A stretch of 64,000 nucleotides of DNA from Pollenia angustigena (lineage: Eukaryota; Arthropoda; Insecta; Diptera; Polleniidae). Both the position numbers and the translations under genes were made by a program. The stretch is taken from positions 198,069,310-198,133,309 of the forward strand of contig OV884056.1 of assembly GCA_930367215.1 (NCBI GenBank). Reading direction: 5' to 3'. Shown here in pieces: positions 1 through 12,299 of the stretch. Position 1 is the stretch's first letter. Each line of letters opens with the position of its first letter. The notes under the pieces are model-generated. The model saw only the letters and a program-made list of their open reading frames with translations. It was not told the origin of the DNA and ran no database searches.

Positions 1-259
1 CGATTCACTTATCCCTAAAACGAATTTTGTCTTCAATAACAGCCCCAGCATTCATGTTTTACGATATTAAAGCAAAAAAATTAATTTATTTAATTTTATT
101 TGAAAATTTTTGACAGAAAATTTTTTTATTTTTTCAACTAAAACAAATTGTTAATATGACAATTAACAAACAATTTAATTAAGAAAATTGTTGAAAATTT
201 TAGATTAGTTTTAAAAAATTTTATTAATTACGTACTTAATCCTGTTCTTTTTTTTCTGT
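1..259. other. AT-rich stretch, no gene seen
   Basis: Very AT-rich sequence dominated by TTTTAATT-like runs. It ends in a TTTTTTTCTGTGTA motif (about 247-263) that resembles the ACACAGAAAAA ends of small AT-rich MITEs elsewhere in the window (for example 49627). No coding signal is visible on either strand. Confidence 0.5.
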
Positions 260-660
260 GTACTATACCCTAGAGGAAAAGGAACTAACACCAAACTTGT
301 CACGTGACAGTTCTAAAGTACTAGGGACCGGTTCTAGTTCTAACACTTTATATGAAGGGGACTTGTCACTTTAACATGGTGATGTCCTATGAGGGGGTTA
401 ATTTGTACCTCTTTGACACTTCGTGACAGGTCACTTAATGGTCTTTTTCATATAAAGTAATAGAACCATATAGAACCCTTACAAAATCCGGTCACATGAC
501 TAGTTTTGTGTCAATTACCTTTCCTATGGAGTAACTACTCCTTAAACACGTTATCACCAGTTAGGTGATGTGTCTTGTTTTCACCTATCACAATTCGTTC
601 CTTTTTATTGCAATAATGTGTTCACTGGTCCCGGGATAGGTACATTAAGAACAATCGACG
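260..660. repeat. Motif-dense, pseudo-palindromic stretch (unclassified)
   Basis: About 400 bases that differ in texture from the AT-rich flanks. They are packed with short inverted motifs: a perfect 12-bp palindrome TGTCACGTGACA at 298-309, further GTGAC/GTCAC copies, and CTAGAAC/GTTCTAG words. Subterminal repeat arrays of DNA transposons look like this, but I could not pair it with terminal inverted repeats or a target duplication, so the class is unknown. It contains no convincing ORF. Confidence 0.35.
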
Positions 661-1200
661 CAAATTTCCTGCAGGGTAGGTATTGATTATGAAATCAGAC
701 AAATATCTACAAGTTTGCTCGATACAGTCATCGACTCTTTTTGCGCGTTTTGCGTTACACCACATAATGTTTCTAATTGCAAGCTCCGTATTTCATCTCG
801 ATTATTCTGCTTCAGATCTCTAATAGTCTCGGGCTTTTAAATGTTCCCATAAAAAGAAATCTGACGCAGGTTAATTTAGTGAACGAGGTTGCCAAGGCAC
901 ATCTGAATTTTTTTAAATCAAACGCTCGCAAAAGCCTTCATGCAGCAGGTCCACAGTCTGCCTAGCAATGTAACGGAGCGACTTGTTGGAGTCACAAATA
1001 AAGTTACTGCTCTACAGCTGGTCGGAAAAAGTGGTCGACCATTATTTTGTTTGCAGTCTTGAAAAAAGATGGGCCAATAACTTTTCCGGCCATAGACCAT
1101 ACCAAACATGTGAACATAACCTCTTAAATGGAACTTCACTTTATCCGGCATCAAAACATTATAAAGGGAGGTTAAATTTCAGACTAATTCAATTTGAACC

Positions 1201-1527
1201 ATGGAAAAATATACAATCGACCAACTCGTAAAAGTTATTCAGGCTTATTATGAAAATGGATGATCAATTTTCGAAGAAAATCATGTTTCACCACAGTGGA
1301 TTCGACAATAAGCATAATTGCCGCATTTGGGCGAATGATAGTCCAAGAGTGATTGTCGAAAAACCAATGCACCCATAAAGAGTGACTGTTTGCTGCGGTT
1401 TTAGGGCTGGCGGCATCATCGTGTCGTATTTTTTCCAAAATTAGGCCGGTCAGGCGGTTAAGGTGGATGGTGTTCGCTATCGCGAGATAATTACGAACTT
1501 TTTATGGCCCGAATTGAATAGGCGGTA
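1201..1527 (+). pseudogene. Internally deleted Tc1/mariner-type transposase relic
   Basis: An ATG at 1201 opens a helix-turn-helix-like N-terminus of about 20 codons (MEKYTIDQLVKVIQAYYENG) that meets a stop. After an internal deletion, a different frame from about 1270 shows a DDE-transposase segment with NCRIW, PRVIVEKPMHP, RVTVCCGFRAGGII and, near the end, YREIITNFLWPEL. These match the usual order in mariner/Tc-like transposases (NCRIWG..., VIVEKPMHPQRVTVWCA..., TNFLWPEL). At least two further in-frame stops interrupt the segment, and most of the DNA-binding region is missing, so it cannot encode an active enzyme. No terminal inverted repeats were identified around it. The family call rests on motif recognition only. 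Confidence 0.75.
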
Positions 1528-1829
1528 AGTAGGGAAGGTAAGAATTTGCAGGGAACGTTTGGGACATCCTTAAATCTGGATGTCATGGCGGGATCATTCA
1601 TCCCGAGTGGGAGGGTAACCGCTGGCGCAACACCAGCAAGCCAAATTGTTCGCTAGGTAAGTCGGCAGGGAGATTAGAATTAACCTACTCGGTGCCCCTG
1701 TCTTTTTTTAATTTTCATAAAATTGCTGATAAGATTTTTTGTGTGTGTGGGTAGGTATGTACCACTCGTTTTTGCTATGTTTTGGTATTGCATTTGTAAT
1801 ACCATAAACCACCACCGTACCACACACAC
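1528..1829. other. Non-coding stretch after the mariner relic
   Basis: Moderately GC-richer DNA to about 1690 with no ORF, possibly the remainder of the mariner copy or another decayed element. It is followed by T-rich and GT/AC-rich sequence (TGTGTGTGTG near 1740, ACACACAC near 1822). Confidence 0.3.
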
Positions 1830-2577
1830 CAAGAATGATAGAAATAAAGATTACGCCTTGCGCATGTTTTACCGTTTGATGACGTAGTAGTTCCCTTGTA
1901 AAGATTACCAAGTCTCTTTTATATGTGAAAATCGTAATTTCTTACAAAAAATTTATGTATTACGTGATAGATGGCAACCCTGCAATTAATTTACTCAGAG
2001 AGTTCAAATAAAAAATATTTTATCAATTGCCAAAAAGCTAAGAATTTTGCTTAAAGTTTTATATTAAAACTATAATTGCAATAAATAAAATTTTTAAAAG
2101 TGTTCAAACGTGTGTTTAAAGAAGCGTAATAAAGAAAAATAAAAAATAAATAAAAATAGAAGGTAGCAGAAAAGAGTACAAACATAAAGCGTGCAGTGGG
2201 CAAATGCCAACAAATTAGCCACAAAAAAACAAATGGGGAAGTTGTGCGAAAAACTAACGTGTTGCGTCCTTTTAATTAAATGTCTATATTTTAAACTATA
2301 GCTAATATAGAGATAATATGTATTTATGTAAGTTAAAAATGAAACTAGGTATGAAGAAAAAAGTAACTTCTAATAAAAAATTTTCAGTTTGCAAATAATT
2401 TAAATAGAAAAATAATTAATTGTGCCACTGTCATGTTAACACATAAACATAACATTTTGAGAGCTAAAAATTATTAGCCAATGAGATCGAAGGTTGTGTG
2501 TCGTCACAGTTCCTACATGCTCAGTAAAAAAATTTTATATCTGCCTGATGTCGTAATCTTTATTTCTATCATTCTTG
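1830..2577. mobile_element. 748-bp MITE with 26-bp perfect terminal inverted repeats
   Basis: The segment 1830-1855 (CAAGAATGATAG...TTACG) is exactly inverted at 2552-2577. Both ends sit in CA-repeat sequence (ACACACAC outside the left end, CCACACAC outside the right). That fits a target duplication of about 8 bp with one mismatch, but simple sequence makes it ambiguous. The interior is AT-rich and non-coding. The superfamily is not determined; hAT would fit an 8-bp duplication. Confidence 0.6.
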
Positions 2578-3779
2578 CCACACACTACATATAACCAAAA
2601 AATTATATACTTATTTTACAAAATAAAAGTGTTTAAAATTGGAAGTAGGTTGTTCATATTTGGACTACCCTGTACTAAACAAAAAATAAGAAATATTTAT
2701 GAATGAAAAGATCATTGATCTTTGCGGTTGTAGCATGTGAATAAAATTCTTTAAATTTTTGTTTATTTTTTGTTTGTTTTTTATTTTTAGTTTATTTTTG
2801 TTAAGCTCTTTCCATTTATTATCAATTTATATTATAAATTATTGAGGATTTCGCTTAGCTTTTTGCTCAGTTTATTTTCATTATTTTTTTTTTTTTGTTT
2901 TTCTTGCTTAAGTTTCATACATGTCACCCATTTTTATAGCTGTCATTCTGTCAATTGCTATTTTTATTATAGTTCACTATATGAAATCTATATGTATTCA
3001 GACAATATCGCATGCTATTTTATGATAATTCTACGTGCAAAATGCCTTTATATTCTACATGTCTTTTAAGTACAATACATGGGAATTACATAGAATAATC
3101 AAGTTGTTTACTATGCATTTTCATACATACTAAAATATTTATTTGAATTGAAGATAACTACTAACCTTACCTTAATAAACCTACACTTGATTCTTAAGTT
3201 TTAAACTGTATTGTTTCTGGTACTCTACATTATGAGTCGAAGGAATTTTGGAAGAGTTGTTTTGAGTGGAAAAGAGTCATAATTTTTGTGCTCAGATATA
3301 TTTTTATTTTATAAACTTTAAAGTTTATTAAAGCCAGTTCAAAAAGTTTTGGGATGGTTGGCCGCGATCCAATATACGATTTATTGCACTTCGGGCTATC
3401 ATAATGGAACTATGTATTTTTTTTATCGCCAATAATGACTCCATACGGAATTATTGCTTTTTTAATGGGACTTAACGTCACTTGACTTTAGCTCGTTTGG
3501 TTTAAAACTTCTTAACGAACTTTGCTGCTTGCAAACGTGTTGAAATGTATTGACTTAAGTGGGTTCTATTGATTTTGCAAGTATTTTATGAAATTAATAG
3601 CAAACCTAATTGAGTAATTCCTCCAATTGAACTCTGATTGACCTGAGCGTTCTACAGTGGCTCTCAAATTAATTTCAAACTCAAAAATCTTTATGTCATT
3701 CAATAGTAAAATATTAAAACTAAAATAGCAATAATAGACTACAGGCGATTAGTAAAAAGTTAAAAAAAAGAATAATGCT
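2578..3779. other. AT-rich stretch, no gene seen
   Basis: Long T and A runs with no assignable coding or RNA signal. A short T-rich ORF near 2842-3069 encodes only Ser/Leu/Phe-rich low-complexity sequence and is not supported. Confidence 0.5.
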
Positions 3780-4070
3780 TAAACTACCCCTTAAGTGTAC
3801 TCCATACTGTAGTAGCATGGAGTACTTTTAAAACTAACCCACTTTAGTACTCCATGGAGTCGTTTAGGGACTACTTCGGTGGGTTTATATGGTCCCCTCC
3901 TAGGACATCGTAATGTTAAATGGACCACCTTTTACCCATATATTTGGAGTACTCCTACTCCTTTATGTAATACTCTTTACATGCATGTATGGACTAGTCT
4001 CGTTATCTGAAGGGTACTCTCACATATACGTTAGAGTGGTACAAGTACTGTAACATTTTTGCAAGTGTGT
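3780..4070. repeat. GGAGTACT-rich motif cluster (unclassified)
   Basis: About 290 bases in which TGGAGTAC, GTACTCC and related words recur many times in both orientations (for example near 3797, 3818, 3848, 3946 and 3955). The result is a network of short palindromes. The texture matches the block at 260-660, although the core word differs (GTACTCC here, GTCAC there). It may be a subterminal repeat array of a decayed transposon. No ORF and no paired ends were found. Confidence 0.35.
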
Positions 4071-4980
4071 TAGAAAAAGTTTTGGTTTGGTTTGGTTTGG
4101 GGTATTTCATTCAATGAACATTTTCCATGTATGCGATCATTCGCGCTGTTTTTTGTTCCATTCTAGAAAAACTTATGTGCAAAAATTTGAAAAGTTGACA
4201 TTTTCTTTTCTAAATTGGTTGCACAAATAAATGGTAAATTTGTTCCAAAACTAACCCCCACTTATATTTTAAAGGGCGAAGATACATTTTTTTGCAACTG
4301 CGTTAAATTCTTTTTTATTCACGCAAGTATTTTTAATACACACTTTATTTTTTTGTTTGCAAACAACAATTGCTTTTATATTGTGGAAGTGTAATTAACA
4401 GAAATGGTAATAAAAGGGGGAGGAACACATGGTGAATAGTTTGATGACGGATTTTAATCAGGACCAAGACAATTTTATTTATTTCATTTTAGTTTATTAA
4501 TTTTAGTTTTGCGGATGCACAACACAAAAAATGAAATTAAAACAAATCAAAAAATAAACTGATAACTTTCAATAACTTAACGTACTTTAAAAGTTAACCA
4601 ACTTTTGTGCTCTGCGTTAACGGAGGAGTACGATATGAGATAAAGCTCATAAGAAAACCGGTATGTCAACTTAGTTGTCAGTTGACGTATAAATTACAAA
4701 TTATTCTGGGTAAAAATCTGAAAATCGGTATAAGTCAGGAACGCTAAGAGCAAATTCAAAAATATATGTTTCTAAATTAATTAGAATTAATTGATATTTC
4801 AAACTGTGTTGTTAGTTTTTTCATTTTCATAAAAATTTTAAAAGTTATAAAGCGTTATTTACAAAATTTATGAAAAATTTAAGAAAAATTGTAGTGTAGC
4901 GTATCTAAATGAGCAAGTTCATTGCAAAAACCTACAGTAAATGCACACAAAAATAAAGCTTGGACTTTTATTTTTTAAAC
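4071..4980. other. AT-rich stretch, no gene seen
   Basis: A (TTTGG)n-like run occurs at 4080-4100, then AT-rich sequence without an ORF. An ACACAAAAATAAA motif near 4945 precedes the repeat that starts at 4981. Confidence 0.45.
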
Positions 4981-5818
4981 TAGCTGACCCGACAGACGTT
5001 GTCCTGTCCAAATTAAGAAAAATGTTTGCGTTCGACATTTAAAATCCGTTAAAACGGTACGAACATTTGAAAGAAAAATTAGTTAAATCGATGGAGCCGT
5101 TTTCTGATTTTAGGTAAATCGAAAAAAGTGGGCGGGGCAAAATTTTATAGAATCGTCCAAATTCGCCAAGCCGTTCTCAAGTTATGCGCTTAATAGAAAA
5201 AGTGGGAGTAAAACTAGGCATGGTACATTTTTTCTTTCGATGAAAACGTAAAATTGATTAATACGAACATTTAAAGGAAAAATTAGTCAAATCGATGGAG
5301 CCGTTTTTTGATTTTAGGTAAATCGAAAAAAGTGGGCGGTGCAAAATTTTCTTTCCGTAAAAACCTAAGTTGGACCATGACAATCATTTTAAAGAAAAAA
5401 TCGTTCTCAACTTATGCGCTTAATAGAAAAAGTGGGCGTTTAAGTAGGCGTGGTAAATTTTTCTTTGGATGAAAGCTTAAAATGGATTAATACGAACAAT
5501 TGAAAGAAAAATTTGTCAAATCGATGGAGCCGTTTTCTGATTTTAGGTAATTCGATAAAAGTTGGCGTAAAAGTGGGCGGGGCAAAATTTTCTTTTCGTA
5601 TAAATCTAAGTTGGACCATGGCGATAATTTTAAGGAAAAAATCGTCCAAATTTTTTAGAAGTCATTGGTGGTGCAATATGAAAATTGGATTTTGCCACGC
5701 CCCTCCGCCCGCAGACCGAAAATCAAAAATCAGACTTCACAGTGTCACCCGCCTGAATATTCTGAAGATTCCCTGAAAATTTCATCAAAATCGGACCAGC
5801 CGTTTTGAAGTCCATACG

Positions 5819-5849
<31 letters not shown>

Positions 5850-5990
5850 CATACATACATACATACATACATACATACATACATACATACATACATACAT
5901 ACATACATACATACATACATACATACATACATACATACATACATACATACATACATACATACATACATACATACATACATCCTATTTTAT
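4981..5990 (+). repeat. Retroposon-like interspersed repeat with internal tandem units and (ACAT)n tail
   Basis: It begins TAGCTGACCCGACAGACGTT and ends in a long ACAT microsatellite. A sentence-like block (ATCGATGGAGCCGTTTT...TGATTTTAGGTAA...GTGGGCG) is repeated three times, near 5088, 5295 and 5520. That gives an internal period of about 205-225 bp. The last stretch before the tail (CGGACCAGCCGTTTTGAAG, about 5791) is like the 3' ends of widespread arthropod SINE/LINE repeats that terminate in simple-sequence tails. No reverse transcriptase is present. It is therefore either a non-autonomous retroposon or the 3' UTR of a truncated LINE. The class is inferred, not proven. Confidence 0.6.
5821..5980. 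repeat. Perfect (ACAT)40 microsatellite
   Basis: 160 bases of uninterrupted ACAT units, 40 copies, forming the 3' tail of the preceding repeat. The open frames across it (Thr-Tyr-Ile-His or Met-Tyr-Val-Cys repeats) are artefacts of the microsatellite. Confidence 0.97.
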
Positions 5991-6158
5991 ATATATAGAA
6001 GATTATTTTCTTAAAAGAAAAAAAAAAAAAAAGTAATTTTTGACAAAGTTATCAAGAAAACTCAAAAAAGATCGGCAAACCCGATTTTTGGCAAAAATTT
6101 CACTTCAGCGAACTCTAAACCTCTTCCTAAAAAGCTCAAAAATACTTAACCCTATGAG

Positions 6159-7547
6159 CAGGGTTGTGAACTATTTCTAATTAAAAAGCGCCGTGGCCCC
6201 AATCAAAAAGCGCTAAAAAGCGCTAAATAAAATTTAAATAAAAAACTTAATGAAATGTTTAAGAAACAAGTTTAATTAATTACACTGGCCGTCAAAAAAT
6301 ATCGTTTGAAATAAAAATATATAAAATAAGATTTGTGCGATTTTGATCTTTTACAATGATTATTTTTGACCATATGGCGACCATTTTTTCATGCAAATTA
6401 GTATGTACACTTTTTTTTTATAAATTATCAGAAATCTAGGTATATTATGAATACAATAAGGCGAGAAATCATGAAGATCAGTAAAATCAGCACTCTAAAG
6501 TCAAATAAAATCGCATAATCAAGTTCTCTACCCCGACTTTTTTTGTTTTTTGCAGTGCAGTGTTAATAAAACATTAACATTTTTAAAAAGGCTTTTCTGA
6601 TATTTCAGGATGAGTAAAGTAATATAATTTCAAATATACCCTAAAAAAAATTATTTACTAAATCACCAGAAAATATATCTTGAACCAAGAAAATTTTGCA
6701 CCATTCTCGTCAAGCCAAAAATTTCTTATTGTAAGCCCGAAATTTTTTCATAAAAAAGTGTAGTTTATGAAAACTTAATAAAAAAATGAGAAAATTTTTT
6801 GATTGATATGTTAACATGTCGATCTAAATAAAAATTAATTGAATCAAACCAAGTTTTCTTGAGCATTTTCTGAAAAGTTTAAGGAAATCGGTAGCATTTG
6901 TTTCTTGATGCAAGAAATTCGATCCTATTCAAATACAAGAAAATGAGAATAATATTAAATAAATGCTGAATGCAGTTTTTGATCATATGCCAAAAACATG
7001 AACTTTTGATCATGACAAAATGTTTCTTTATTTAAGAAAGTTTTACTTAATACAAACAAAAAAAGTTAATGGATTACTTTAGAAAATAAACTTCTTTCCT
7101 TGTATAGTATGCATTTCAGAGTAAAGTATGACCATATTTACATTATGCAATTAACGCCGCAACTTTCGCTTGCAACTTTTTGTTTGTTAGCAAGAGGTGT
7201 AGGGAAGAAAACGGGGTTGAAAAAGTTGAAAAAATGCTTGAAAAAATGTAAATGTAAATGTGAAAAGAGTTTCGTAGCAACTACTTTAAAAGAAAATAGA
7301 AAAAAAAACTCGGCGTTAATTGCACAGTCTAAATGCGGTCTATTATGTATTTAAAAAACGGAAACAAATTTTGGTTTTTTGTGTCTTGATTTAAATGTTT
7401 GCAAATAAAAGTACAAAAATTTTGGGTATCAATAAAAGCGCTAATTTAGCGCTCTTTTTCAAAAAAGCGCTAAGGAAAAAATATGCGCCTTTTCGACAGT
7501 TAAAAAGCGCTAAATCTAGCGCCAAAGGCGCTAAATTGGCAACTCTG
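6159..7547. mobile_element. hAT-type element with perfect 8-bp target duplication (CCTATGAG)
   Basis: The ends are CAGGGTTGTG (6159) and GGCAACTCTG (to 7547), which are imperfect inverted repeats. They are flanked by identical CCTATGAG at 6151-6158 and 7548-7555. An 8-bp duplication with CAGGGTTG-type ends is the signature of hAT elements. Subterminal AAGCGCTAA and GCGCTTTTTA words recur near both ends (6187-6225 and 7440-7530). They would be candidate transposase-binding sites. The interior is AT-rich, and I could not recognise a transposase. A Lys-rich ORF at 7100-7354 starts at a non-ATG codon and looks like chance. Most likely this is a non-autonomous member. Confidence 0.88.
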
Positions 7548-7555
7548 CCTATGAG

Positions 7556-9340
7556 CTTTTAAAACTTGCTTGAGCACCCATGAAAATAAAAAATAATTTT
7601 TTTTGGGCCACACTTTTAAACAACTTAAAAATGCCATACAAGTTATTAAAGACACAAACCATGTGAAGAGGGTACGTCATCTGTTGCCAGTCACCCCCCG
7701 TTTTTCCAAATTGTTTGTTATGCATGTTTGCTGAACTTAAAAGTTACTGCGAGTAGGGTACCCCTATAAACTTAAGTTTTTTTTCTTAAATCTTTCAAGA
7801 CAAGTGGGTTTTGCATATGCAATTTTTATAACAACGACATCATATACAATGATTTTATGCCCTAGTGTAATTTTACATAAAGTTATTTCTTTTCAATATA
7901 TTTATTTAATCTACATTTCTCCGTACATACACTCGAAGATACAAACATACATGCGTACATAAATGCATCGTCTTTATCCTTTTACATAAATATTTTTTGT
8001 GTAGGTTGTGGTTAAGATGACTTCTTTAAAAAATTTTTTTTCCCCATTAAATTTTCGCAACAAGGGCCATTCTCCACACATTTCGCATTTGTTTTGTAAG
8101 TGTTACCGAGCCTAAGAGAGACTCTATGAAAACTGATACCCCATTGATTTAGTGTTATTTACTTAACACCTCTTGAAGTTGAATATTGAATATCTAATAT
8201 ATGAGTGTATATTGTCAACTTGGTGCCATAATATGATGAACTTAAGATATGTTCACGTACGGCGAAAATTAAATGTGCAAGGAAAATAATGAAGAAGGTA
8301 AAATAGCAAACCTGTTGTAAGTAAAAATAAAAAAAAAAAATAATACATTTGCTTGTAATGTTAAGTTAAAAGTACTTGCTTCTAAAGAAGAAAAGTATAT
8401 GAAAGAATTTCCATTAAAAACCATTTTTATGTAAAAATATTCCTTGATTACGAGAGATTATGTCATTGAGATTATCACACTGAGCTGTTCACATGTGGAT
8501 CAATGATTTATGCCGCAATATGGGTATTAAAAGGAATCATTAAATGGAAATCCTAGAATACAGCCTACAGAAAATTCACATTAGATGCAGGCATGAAATG
8601 GGACAAGTTTTTAACATGGAATGAATTGATATTTGGAATTTTGAATTTACATTTAGATAGAAATAATTACATGTGTATTTGGCTAGAAATGAAAAGAATA
8701 TTAATTGATTTTAGTTGTTTTTTTTTATTAGACAAATTAAAATGCTTGCAATTAAATAAAGAATTAAAAAAAAAAGTTGGTTGCTGTTATTAGAGATACT
8801 TGTACAAATTTGACACTTATTAGACTCGATTAATGGTTCGTAAAATGTTTAATGGTAGTATTACGAAAACAAAATAAGTTAAAGCCATATTAAGATCAAA
8901 TGAAATGGCCTATTTTTATAGAATTCACTACAGGAGCAGAGGGTAATAGTATATAAGTTCGTTTGTTTTTAAATTTGTCATTTCGTTTCGAATTTCTGAA
9001 ATATGGTACCTATACCCTATTATATCTATGTATGTATATCAGATCGCGTAGTTCCTATAAGGAGCATATAGTGATTTCGATTTGTCCAATTCAACCGTTA
9101 CTATCTCATACCAGCTCTTGCATTGATCAATATGCATGGACATTTTGAAAGTTTAGGCCATAGCCTTTCATTAGATATCGTTACTGGCCAGACTATTTTG
9201 AGAATTCTCCGCAGGTAGCGATTTAATATCCTTCTGAGCTGCTTTTCACATCCCTAGAGAATAGTCGATCTTATGCAGGAGTTAAATATGTTTAGCTTGG
9301 TTCGTCTGGAGATGTGTGCAGATCGCTAAATGAAAGTTTA
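7556..9340. other. AT-rich stretch, no gene seen
   Basis: Mostly AT-rich sequence with chance ORFs. From about 9000 the DNA becomes less AT-biased. TACCTATACCCTATTATATC near 9006 recalls the ATACCC motif of DINE-like repeats, but the copy is too degraded to delimit. Confidence 0.4.
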
Positions 9341-9402
9341 CAAGCTTTTATTATATTTCCTACATCGTCAGCAGAACGCTCCCGTTAAGGTCAGAAGGCT
9401 TC
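9341..9402 (+). pseudogene. Possible hAT transposase dimerisation-domain scrap
   Basis: One plus-strand frame across about 9347-9384 reads IIFPTSSAERS. It resembles the conserved (L/I)P(V/T)(T/S)SA.AERSFS block of the hAT C-terminal dimerisation domain. It then breaks, and the neighbouring frame continues with RRL-like residues. It is very short and frameshifted. The resemblance is suggestive only, and no ends of an element were found around it. Confidence 0.3.
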
Positions 9403-9583
9403 CGAAATAGCAGATCGTTGAAACGTTTTATAGATTCTTATACACAAAAATAAAACTAAAATTAATTTTAATAAAAAAGTAATTCAATTTGAACCAGTTA
9501 ACAAATAGTATCAATTAAATATATTTTGATAATTATTTTTTTTATTATTGATCATATTGAAAAAAAAAAAAAATTGTCGATAA

Positions 9584-9950
9584 CACAGTACAACAAAATC
9601 AAATTTTTCCCAAAATTACAAGATCCGGCCTATAAATTTTGATAGAGGAGACAAAAAAAAAAGAAACGTGTATCGGCGTTTTGAAAGTTTACATCTGAAT
9701 TTTATTTGAGGGGGGTTAAAGTTTCCCAGCCTTGTAATAAGAAACGATATGACCCTTACATTTTAGGTATAAACACGTTTTATGTAGAATATTACGGAGA
9801 ATATTTTTGTAGAATATGTTAACCCTCTAACTCCTCAAGGAATGGGTCTTTTTTGTCCTTCTTTTAAAAAAGAGCAAAAACACCATCAAAACAGGGATTT
9901 AAGGGGTTAAAACGTTCCGCAAAAATATTATCCGTGAAATTTTACTTAAG
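9584..9950 (+). repeat. Left long terminal inverted repeat of the 9.6-12.7 kb element
   Basis: It pairs with 12300-12662. It contains AT runs plus conserved coding-unlike blocks. The inner boundary is set where the two arms stop aligning by eye and is approximate. Confidence 0.65.
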
Positions 9951-11346
9951 TCCCTAAATACACCAAAACGGAAAATGCAACTATTAAGTCAGAAATAAGA
10001 AACAACAAAAGAGAGTTTAGGGTTTATTTCGCTTTTATTAAGAATTTTATTTTAAAGTACCCCAAAAATTTAGCATGAAAAAAATAGTTCAAATTTAACT
10101 AAAATTACTAATGTCTCTATTATTTTACCTTCGATAGCAAATTTGGATAGGAAGTATTCATTAATAACATACTTTTTAGCTCTTGGCAATTCCACTTCAT
10201 TACAGTGTTGCCACTTTGTGGGTAATTACCCGAATTTGGTATAGTTTTTATTGTTGTGGGTAGAGCGGGGGTAATTTCTCTTAGGTGTAATTCAGGTGTT
10301 ATGTGAAATTCTTACTTCAGATATCCAAATAAAATCAAGATTCGATTTCAGTGATGACATTTATTTCTTTTTAAATATTGTTGATAAAAAAGCACAGTCT
10401 TCTGAACCAAAGTATCGGTTTCTTTTAAGGAAAAGACATTATTCAAAAGTTTGGTAGTAAATGTCGTAAGATGGACTCTTAGATTTGAAATACGATGACT
10501 ATCATAGTGATTAAGTTTCTCAAACTACAAACTAGCCTGGGGGTAGAAATGTTTCGAATATTCCAACATATAATTAATTTTATGTGTGTCTGGAAGCTTT
10601 CAAATGCTTTTGTTTGAAGAATATTTAACGCCATTAGCAGTTGCAAAACTGACTAACGAAAGGGACAGTTGTATAAAACCCTGCTGGCATTTAGTTTATT
10701 AAATATGGTATAAACGGTATTATTTAAGACCATGAAACTTAAAATGGTAGAAAACACAAAACAGATGAATTTTAATCGCAGATTAATACACGGCATTATC
10801 ATTTGAAACTGATTTAAAAAAAAATAGGTACCGCGCCTGTCCTTGACGAAACCCATTGCAGACGACCAATTTTTTTTTCTTTTTCGAGCACTGCCGGCTA
10901 CATGTCACGAATAAAATGAACAATGTTGACCTCCAAGATGCTGGTTTATAAACATAAACCAGTGACTTCACAGGCCTACGGAAAAGTTAATTTGGATAAT
11001 TTGGTGGCGTTGTGCAGGCATGAATCTGTCTATCTATTATGATGTGTCTGATCAAAATGGAGCGCAGATGACGTTTGAAAGCTAACCTTTCGTAAGCTCT
11101 TTCGGGCTTAAAAACGCCCATTATAAAGGAATCACTGAGCATTCCTTAGATACATGCAAACAAATTTTGAAGTTAAACTCATTATTTTAGAAGTGTTTTT
11201 TTTATTAATTATTTTTAAGTCTTTATTTTAATGTTAATTTACTTTAAATTACAATAAGAATGTTAACAGTTTGACATATATTGATCTGCTTTCAATAAGT
11301 TTGTTGTGTTATTGTTTCTGTGTAAAAAAAAAAAACAATTAATTAC

Positions 11347-11482
11347 CTTTGGACCACAAAATTAAGCCATTATAACAAATCCGACAGCAATGCTTCGGCG
11401 TCCACAGTTCATCCGGAAAAACTTCTAGCTCAAAATACCTTTTATAGATGTCTTCAACTTTACTATTGAAAAACGTAACTCT
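11347..11482 (-). pseudogene. Cys-rich exon fragment ending at a splice donor
   Basis: On the minus strand the frame encodes ...YFELEVFPDELWTPKHCC and then RICYNGLILWSKG. It runs straight into AAAG|GTAATT, a good splice donor (GT at 11345-11346). The spacing W-x-P-x3-C-x2-C-x4-L-x2-W resembles a Cys-rich segment I associate with uncharacterised, repeat-derived arthropod proteins; this is recollection, not a search. The 5' part of the exon is cut off by the MITE inserted at 11483. Further down on the minus strand (near 10990-10970) a broken stretch containing NYPN...RPVK might be a following exon. Its place inside a long-TIR element suggests the remains of that element's own gene. Confidence 0.45.
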
Positions 11483-11930
11483 ACACCCAGAGAAAAAACA
11501 TGTTTGAATATGGTCACCTCCAACCAAACTATTTTTAAAGAAAATTTTGAGCATAATATGTTTAATATAACCATATTATTGTCAGAAGTAACCATATTAT
11601 GGTTAAATTAGGTCACAATCAAGAAGTCACAACCATATTATGGTTGCCTCCGAACATGTTACAATTGGTAATTACCAAAATATGTTTAACACTTATAATA
11701 ACATGGTTGGTTTTCAACCAAAGCATGTTGCTCTTGAAAAAGAGGAAAATACTATTGTAAATTTAAAAACAAATTATTATCATATTTACCCATACCATTT
11801 TAAAAGGCAACCATAATATGGTTGTGGGTTCTTTATGGAAGACTAATTTAACCATAATATGTTTAAAATTTTCTTTAAAAATAGTTTGGTTGGAGGTGAC
11901 CATATTTAAACATGTTTTTTCTCTACGTGT
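11483..11930. mobile_element. 448-bp MITE with about 75-bp terminal inverted repeats
   Basis: The left arm starts ACACCCAGAGAAAAAACATG (11483) and the right arm, read inward, starts ACACGTAGAGAAAAAACATG (to 11930). The arms match over roughly 75 bp, including CACCTCCAACCAAACTA. Copies of AACCATATTATGG recur inside. It sits inside the long-TIR element and interrupts its Cys-rich exon, so it is younger than that element. A shorter relative lies at 61763-61932. Confidence 0.8.
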
Positions 11931-12299
11931 ATATTCCGATATAGTATGTTTACCGTAGATATAGCAAAACCAATCAAATTTTTACAAACAATTGGACATT
12001 TTTGCGAAAACAAATCTGACACTGCTGTATTGATAAACAATTAAAATGGATTTGAAATTCATTTAAAAAAAATTTGTATGAAAATGTTGCCTTCAAACAC
12101 ATTTCAAACTTATTTTATTTTTCATGAATACGGCAGTAATTGTTTACTTTAATTTTTTATTATTTTTGAAGTAAAACACTCAAATCACAAAACAAATAAT
12201 GTACACAATATATCCACCGCAAATTGACACGTTTTCAGTACAATAAGAAATAAAGCACTTGATTTTTGTTTTGATTTTGTTTTTCATTGTTTTTATTGT

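Noticed and set aside
5745..6014. Long open frames on both strands (Met-Tyr-Val-Cys and Tyr-Ile-His-Thr repeats)
   Set aside because: Translations of the (ACAT)40 microsatellite; not genes.
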